From positions 1 through 9,270 of the forward strand of contig CAJUDC010000107.1 of the NCBI GenBank assembly GCA_910584955.1: a stretch of DNA of 9,270 nt, read 5' to 3'. Made by a program: the position numbers and the translations under genes. The DNA comes from an uncultured Paraprevotella sp. Its GTDB lineage: Bacteria; Bacteroidota; Bacteroidia; Bacteroidales; Bacteroidaceae. A model generated the notes under the pieces. That model saw only the letters and a program-made list of their open reading frames with translations, did not search any database and had not been told where the DNA came from. Of this stretch, positions 6,242-9,270 are shown one piece after another; positions within the stretch are counted from its first letter, which is position 1; each line of letters begins with the position of its first letter.

Positions 6242-6924
6242 TACGTACACCGAATCCCAAGACATATACGAAGAAGACCGAGCGTCACGCCTTCGTGCAC
6301 CATCTTCTGCACGGGTGGCGCGCGTGGCCGGTTCGCTGGCGCGGCGTGCTGAAGGACAAAGGCGCCTTTCTGAAGCATGTGCGGTTCGACATACATGGCA
6401 CGGGCAACCGGATAGAGATCGGTCGGGGTGTGCACCTGACCGACTGCACCTTCTGCATACGGGGCAACAACTGTAGGGTGGTCATCGGCGACGGTCCCAC
6501 CGACATACGGCATAGCCTCTTCTGGCTGGAAGACGACGGAAGCCGGCTGGAGATGGGGCGTCACATTCTGATGAAGGGCACGCACATAGCTTCGACGGAG
6601 GGAGAGAGCATTACGATTGGCGACGATGTGATGTTTGACGATGCGGAGATCCGCAACGGCGACAGCCATGCCATTCTGGTGCAGGGGACGGACGAACGGA
6701 CCAACTGGCCGCGCCCCGTACGCATCGGCAACCATTGTTGGGTGGCCTCCCACGTGCGCATCATGAAAGGCACCGTCATAGCGGACCACTGCATCATCGG
6801 CAACAGCGCCGTATGTTCCGGTCGGCTCGATACCCCTCATGCCATCTACAGCGGCAATCCGGCCCGTCTGGTGCAGCAGCATATCGATTGGGACCGGAAC
6901 CGCTATTTATTCGGGAAAAAATGA
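6238..6924 (+). CDS. Hexapeptide-repeat (left-handed beta-helix) acyltransferase
   Basis: The 228 residues show imperfect hexapeptide repeats [LIV]-G-x-x-x-x, e.g. IEIGRGVHLTDCTF (59-72), VVIGDG (81-86), ITIGDDVMF (125-133), VRIGNHCWVASHVRIMKGTVIADHCIIGNSAV (161-192) and the closing YSGNPARLV (204-212). This is the WbbJ/CysE/LacA-type fold, which works as a trimer and transfers an acetyl or other acyl group from CoA. H144 in GDSHAIL is a likely catalytic His. A basic, aromatic N-terminal segment (about 1-45) comes before the helix. The closest known roles are O-acetylation of sugars or antibiotics, and the acceptor cannot be told. The gene overlaps the reductase stop and the transporter start by ATGA on both sides, so the three products are probably made together. 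Confidence 0.88.
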   Translation: MIRTPNPKTYTKKTERHAFVHHLLHGWRAWPVRWRGVLKDKGAFLKHVRFDIHGTGNRIEIGRGVHLTDCTFCIRGNNCRVVIGDGPTDIRHSLFWLEDDGSRLEMGRHILMKGTHIASTEGESITIGDDVMFDDAEIRNGDSHAILVQGTDERTNWPRPVRIGNHCWVASHVRIMKGTVIADHCIIGNSAVCSGRLDTPHAIYSGNPARLVQQHIDWDRNRYLFGKK

Positions 6925-7826
6925 ATACCAAGGTAAAAGGATTTGCGATGGGTTCCGTGGCGGCGGCCAGCTACGGGTTGAATCCCTTGTTCACCCTGCC
7001 GCTCTACGATGCCGGCATGCAGGCCGATTCCGTGTTGTTCTACCGCTACGGATTCGCCATTCTGATGCTGGCCGCGCTGATGCGTTTCCGTCATATCTCG
7101 TTTGCCCTGCGCCGGGAAGAGGTGGTGCCCCTGTGCGTCATGGGCCTGCTGTTTTCCTTCTCGTCGCTGTTTCTGTTCCTCAGTTACCGTTACATGGATG
7201 CGGGCATCGCCTCTACGATTCTTTTTATGTATCCCGTTCTGGTGGCGGTGATTATGGCCGTTTTCTTTAAGGAAAAAGTTTCTTTGCCGACGTGGATTTC
7301 CATAGCGATGGCCTTCTGGGGCATCAGTCTGCTCTACCGGGGCGAGGGAGGGCAGACGCTGTCGGCCGTCGGTGTGCTCTTCGTGCTGCTGTCTTCGTTG
7401 GCCTATGCCGTTTATATGGTGGGTGTCAACCGTTCCGTTCTTCAGCGCATGCCCACGGCCCGTCTCACGTTCTACGCCCTGCTGTTCGGCATCAGCGTGT
7501 ATGTGGTCCGTCTGAACGGTTGTGCCGCTTTGCAGGGACCGGCGCATCCCTGGCTTTGGCTCAATCTGGTGTCGCTGGCTTTGTTTCCTACCATCATCTC
7601 GTTGATAACCATGACGGTGTCTATCCATTATATCGGGTCCACCTATGCCGCTATTCTGGGGGCACTGGAACCCATCACCGCCCTGTTCTTCGGGGTGCTG
7701 GTGTTTGGCGAGCGGCTCACTCCCCGCATGCTGCTGGGCATTGTATTGGTGCTGGCAGCGGTGACGCTTGTCGTGGCCGGCAAGAAGGTGGTGCGTATGC
7801 TGCGGATGGTCAGGTTGCACCGTTGA
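6921..7826 (+). CDS. EamA/DMT-superfamily transporter
   Basis: The protein is 301 residues starting from the ATG at 6921, which overlaps the acyltransferase stop by ATGA. An upstream in-frame ATG at 6735 would add 62 hydrophilic residues lying wholly inside the neighbouring gene, so it is rejected. The sequence is strongly hydrophobic and consistent with about ten membrane helices in two EamA repeats (about 5-138 and 147-286). Each repeat ends with the typical short charged turn and helix: FFKEKVSLPTWISIAMAFWGI in the first and VFGERLTPRMLLGIVLVLAAV in the second. ALEPITALFFGVL (248-260) carries the conserved Glu-Pro of the family. EamA proteins move small metabolites, most often exporting amino acids, their derivatives or nucleosides, across the inner membrane. 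The partners suggest export or import of the product or substrate of the two upstream enzymes, which is inference. Confidence 0.93.
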   Translation: MNTKVKGFAMGSVAAASYGLNPLFTLPLYDAGMQADSVLFYRYGFAILMLAALMRFRHISFALRREEVVPLCVMGLLFSFSSLFLFLSYRYMDAGIASTILFMYPVLVAVIMAVFFKEKVSLPTWISIAMAFWGISLLYRGEGGQTLSAVGVLFVLLSSLAYAVYMVGVNRSVLQRMPTARLTFYALLFGISVYVVRLNGCAALQGPAHPWLWLNLVSLALFPTIISLITMTVSIHYIGSTYAAILGALEPITALFFGVLVFGERLTPRMLLGIVLVLAAVTLVVAGKKVVRMLRMVRLHR

Positions 7827-7838
7827 CCGATGCGCGGT

Positions 7839-7871
7839 GTGTGGCGGAATAAGCCGCCATGCTTTCTTTTT
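7839..7871 (+). terminator. Terminator of the reductase-acyltransferase-transporter operon
   Basis: GTGTGGCGG (7839-7847) pairs with CCGCCATGC (7854-7862) over 9 bp with two wobbles around an AATAAG loop and is followed by TTTCTTTTT (7863-7871). It starts 12 bp after the transporter stop. It is a canonical intrinsic terminator. Confidence 0.87.
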
Positions 7872-7927
7872 GTCGTAAACCGATGATTTGAGAATTCGTT
7901 CTTTCTCCCGTCGGACGGACGTTGTCG

Positions 7928-7970
7928 CCTCCAGCCTTCTGTGAGTGGGCGTCGGAGGAGGAATGTTTTT
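7928..7970 (+). terminator. Possible degenerate terminator hairpin
   Basis: CCTCC (7928-7932) pairs with GGAGG (7954-7958), and inside it GCC (7934-7936) with GGC (7948-7950), with mismatches between. A T-run (7966-7970) follows at a distance of 7 bases. Its reverse complement resembles the terminator at 8400-8427 (shared TCCTCCG, CACAGA and GGAGG blocks). It could be a worn terminator or a read-through backup for the upstream operon. Confidence 0.35.
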
Positions 7971-8038
7971 GTTATGAACTTGCCAATAAGGACTTTATGA
8001 CGGATTGTTCGTTTGTTTTTAGGTCCGACTAAAAAGAT

Positions 8039-8063
8039 AAACCGGATGAAAATCCGGTTTTTT
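8039..8063. terminator. Orphan intrinsic terminator, possibly bidirectional
   Basis: AAACCGGAT (8039-8047) pairs perfectly with ATCCGGTTT (8052-8060) over 9 bp around a GAAA tetraloop. It is followed on the plus strand by a T-run reaching 8063. On the minus strand the stem is followed by ATCTTTTT, so it may work both ways. No gene ends just before it on either strand: the plus-strand interval since the previous terminator is only about 170 bp and holds no convincing coding frame. It may terminate a short untranslated RNA. Confidence 0.75.
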
Positions 8064-8161
8064 CTTCCTCTTTTCGATGTTGGGAGGGCAGGGAAGCGGG
8101 ACTTTTTCGGCAATTGGTTTTTCGGAGATGCGCACCGCGTGTTTCCCGGATGAGCGTCTCG

Positions 8162-8196
8162 GCGGAAAATGTTCCGCAAGAACGTTTGTTCTTGTG
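8162..8196. other. Two adjoining hairpins
   Basis: GCGGAA (8162-8167) pairs with TTCCGC (8172-8177) around an AATG loop. Immediately next, CGCAAGAAC (8175-8183) pairs with GTTCTTGTG (8188-8196), 9 bp with one wobble, around a GTTT loop. The two stems share three bases, so they stack or compete. No T-run follows. Their function is unknown. Confidence 0.45.
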
Positions 8197-8393
8197 CTCG
8201 CCACCGTCGGACGGAACGAACTTTCGGGCTGTTTTTGCAGGGCAAAACCTGTGTTTCCGGTCGGCTCAGGGGCTTTGGAGGGTGTTTTCGGCAGTTGAAA
8301 AAGAAGCAGAAAAGCGATTCCGGCTTTCTTTTTGTCACGGAAAGTACGGTACGGCCCGTCATGAACGGTTCTCGACCGTCAGACAGGCATACG

Positions 8394-8427
8394 AAAAAAT
8401 CCTCCGGCTCTTCACAGAGGCGGAGGA
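8394..8427 (-). terminator. Terminator of the outer-membrane protein gene
   Basis: TCCTCCG (8400-8406) and CGGAGGA (8421-8427) pair over 7 bp. After one G-G mismatch, CTCT and AGAG continue the stem for 4 bp around a TCAC loop. Read on the minus strand the stem is followed by six T residues (8399-8394). It lies about 90 bp beyond the stop of the minus-strand gene. The plus side is followed only by CCAAACTTTT, so action in that direction is weaker. Confidence 0.8.
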
Positions 8428-8445
8428 CCAAACTTTTATCACAAT

Positions 8446-8466
8446 ATAGCGTTTGTGCGACGCTAT
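8446..8466 (-). other. 3'-UTR hairpin of the outer-membrane gene
   Basis: ATAGCGT (8446-8452) and ACGCTAT (8460-8466) form a perfect 7-bp stem with a 7-base loop, between the stop codon and the terminator of the minus-strand gene. No T-run follows directly on the minus strand. It may be an mRNA-stabilising structure. Confidence 0.4.
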
Positions 8467-8514
8467 GGGTTTAATCTTTTTGTACGCTTGTTCCGATAAT
8501 AGGGAACAGCGGGT

Positions 8515-9234
8515 TTAGAAAGCGTAACCTAACCGGAGCTGGAAATTGCTGGTATAGGCATCGCAATCTTCGATGGCGGATATGAAACCGCGCTGATAAG
8601 ACAGATCCAGATTGAAGTTCTTATACCAGGCTCCTACACCGAACTTCAGACCGGCGTCTACGCGCTGCCAACCGTCCAGGTCACCCAGTGAATAGCTCTC
8701 ATTGTCTTCCTCTTCTCCGTCCCGTGTATACGTGTATTTAGATTTTCCTGCATAGTCAAAACTGATGAAAGTACCGATATGTGGATCGACAGAGATATTG
8801 TGGCCGAGATCGAATCTCCATCCGAATTGGAAGGGGACGTAGTAAATATTGTGAGCTATCATCTTTTCTTCTTCTTTTTCACTTACGTAGTGACCACTGC
8901 CAGGATTGTAAGGATTGTAATAGGGTTCCCAACTTGAACCTTCATCTTTCATCGAATATCCGCGCGAGGACAATCCGCCTTCCATTCCCCAGTAAGCACC
9001 TTTGCCGCCCAAGGTTTTTTGAAATCCCCAACTGAGGTCATAACCCACTTTGCCGTCCAGTTCCTTAGCATCATCTCCGGCAACGTTCATGAAATTCAGA
9101 CCCACCCGTACATAGTGTGTGGTGTTCGTTTTCACTTTCTCGCGGGTAATGCTACGGCTGGTCGAGGTTACAATCTGTGCTTGTGCGGCGGCGCCCAGCA
9201 AGAGGGCACAGGCCATTGATAAAATCTTTTTCAT
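8515..9234 (-). CDS. Outer-membrane beta-barrel protein with signal peptide
   Basis: The 239-residue precursor starts with a clear Sec signal peptide: MKK, hydrophobic core ILSMACALLLGAAA, and a cleavage site near AQA/Q (19-20). The mature part has alternating hydrophobic and polar strands with many aromatic residues, for example THYVRVGLNFMNV (39-51), YYVPFQFGWRFDL (131-143), VDPHIGTFISFDYAG (149-163), VDAGLKFGVGAWYKNFNLDLSYQRGF (192-217), and ends NFQLRLGYAF. The terminal Phe and last strand are typical of proteins inserted by the BAM complex. It resembles the small outer-membrane beta-barrel families common in Bacteroidetes (OMP_b-brl type), probably 8-10 strands. Acidic stretches at 119-123 (EKEEE) and 171-179 (RDGEEEDNE) are likely exposed loops or turns. 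It is transcribed alone and convergently with the transporter operon. The specific function is unknown. Confidence 0.85.
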   Translation of the reverse strand: MKKILSMACALLLGAAAQAQIVTSTSRSITREKVKTNTTHYVRVGLNFMNVAGDDAKELDGKVGYDLSWGFQKTLGGKGAYWGMEGGLSSRGYSMKDEGSSWEPYYNPYNPGSGHYVSEKEEEKMIAHNIYYVPFQFGWRFDLGHNISVDPHIGTFISFDYAGKSKYTYTRDGEEEDNESYSLGDLDGWQRVDAGLKFGVGAWYKNFNLDLSYQRGFISAIEDCDAYTSNFQLRLGYAF

Positions 9235-9261
9235 TGTTGGGTTTTGATTGATTTAACAATG

Positions 9262-9269
9262 CAAAATTA
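9262..9269 (-). promoter_or_regulatory. -7 promoter box of the outer-membrane protein gene
   Basis: On the minus strand the sequence reads TAATTTTG, an exact match to the Bacteroidetes TAnnTTTG box, about 27 bp before the ATG. Transcription would start near 9255, leaving a leader of about 20 nt. The -33 element lies beyond the window edge and cannot be checked. Confidence 0.7.
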
Positions 9270-9270
9270 C

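Larger units (their letters stand above)
7872..8393. other. Gene-free, hairpin-rich interval
   Basis: About 520 bp separate the transporter operon terminator from the terminator of the minus-strand outer-membrane gene. Both strands contain open frames (plus 8114-8449; minus 7643-8431), but none has recognisable protein character and each runs through a terminator hairpin. A 12-mer, CCGTCGGACGGA, occurs at 7908-7919 and again at 8204-8215. Several hairpins and one orphan terminator (8039-8063) lie inside. No TAnnTTTG promoter was found on either strand in this stretch. It may hold a small RNA, decayed sequence, or untranslated ends. It is too irregular to name. Confidence 0.6.

Noticed and set aside
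6735..6920. Upstream ATG extending the transporter by 62 residues
   Set aside because: The extension lies in the acyltransferase gene, is hydrophilic and unlike any EamA N-terminus. The ATGA overlap at 6921 gives a normal family start.
7975..8032. Two tiny overlapping frames (MNLPIRTL, then MTDCSFVFRSD) before the orphan terminator
   Set aside because: They overlap by ATGA and precede a terminator, which resembles a leader arrangement, but no gene follows the terminator, there is no run of one amino acid, and no promoter was found.
7643..8431. Minus-strand 262-codon open frame over the gene-free interval
   Set aside because: It overlaps the end of the transporter gene, runs through three terminator hairpins, is very rich in Arg and Lys with no recognisable domain, and has no promoter. 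It looks like chance openness in GC-rich DNA.
8114..8449. Plus-strand 111-codon frame
   Set aside because: Its last third looks somewhat protein-like, but it crosses the terminator hairpin of the opposite gene, overlaps other open frames, has no promoter or credible start context, and matches no family I recognise.

Overview
The window looks like a chromosome segment of a fairly GC-rich Bacteroidales bacterium. Supporting signs are promoter boxes of the Bacteroidetes TAnnTTTG type, starts preceded by A-rich stretches rather than Shine-Dalgarno sequences, a fused bifunctional HisB, and a small outer-membrane beta-barrel protein ending in Phe. The genus cannot be fixed from the sequence alone.

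Layout. (1) Bases 1-267 hold the 3' part of a Dabb (stress-responsive alpha/beta barrel) gene that begins before the window. (2) Bases 268-598 are gene-free and carry four copies of a palindromic 10-mer (GGTGTACACC type) spaced exactly 22 bp apart. (3) Bases 599-5188 are a histidine operon: promoter, a 14-residue leader peptide with three consecutive His codons, mutually exclusive antiterminator and terminator hairpins, then hisG, hisD, hisC and hisB in tight series, closed by a terminator. The operon supplies the ATP phosphoribosyltransferase, IGP dehydratase, aminotransferase, phosphatase and histidinol dehydrogenase steps; hisH, hisA, hisF and hisIE are not in the window. (4) Bases 5190-7871 hold a second operon of three genes joined by two ATGA overlaps: a divergent ketopantoate-reductase-family enzyme, a left-handed beta-helix acyltransferase, and an EamA/DMT transporter, followed by a strong terminator. 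(5) Bases 7872-8393 have no convincing gene but contain an orphan terminator and several hairpins. (6) On the minus strand, a signal-peptide-bearing outer-membrane beta-barrel protein occupies 8515-9234, with its -7 box at the window's right edge and its own terminator at 8394-8427.

The best-supported regulatory discovery is the translation-dependent attenuator of the his operon: histidine starvation should stall the ribosome on the His codons, free the antiterminator and let hisGDCB be transcribed. The most open functional question is the three-gene cassette, whose reductase lacks two Asn residues that bind ketopantoate in E. coli PanE and may therefore act on another substrate. The 22-bp-phased palindrome array upstream of the his promoter is unexplained.
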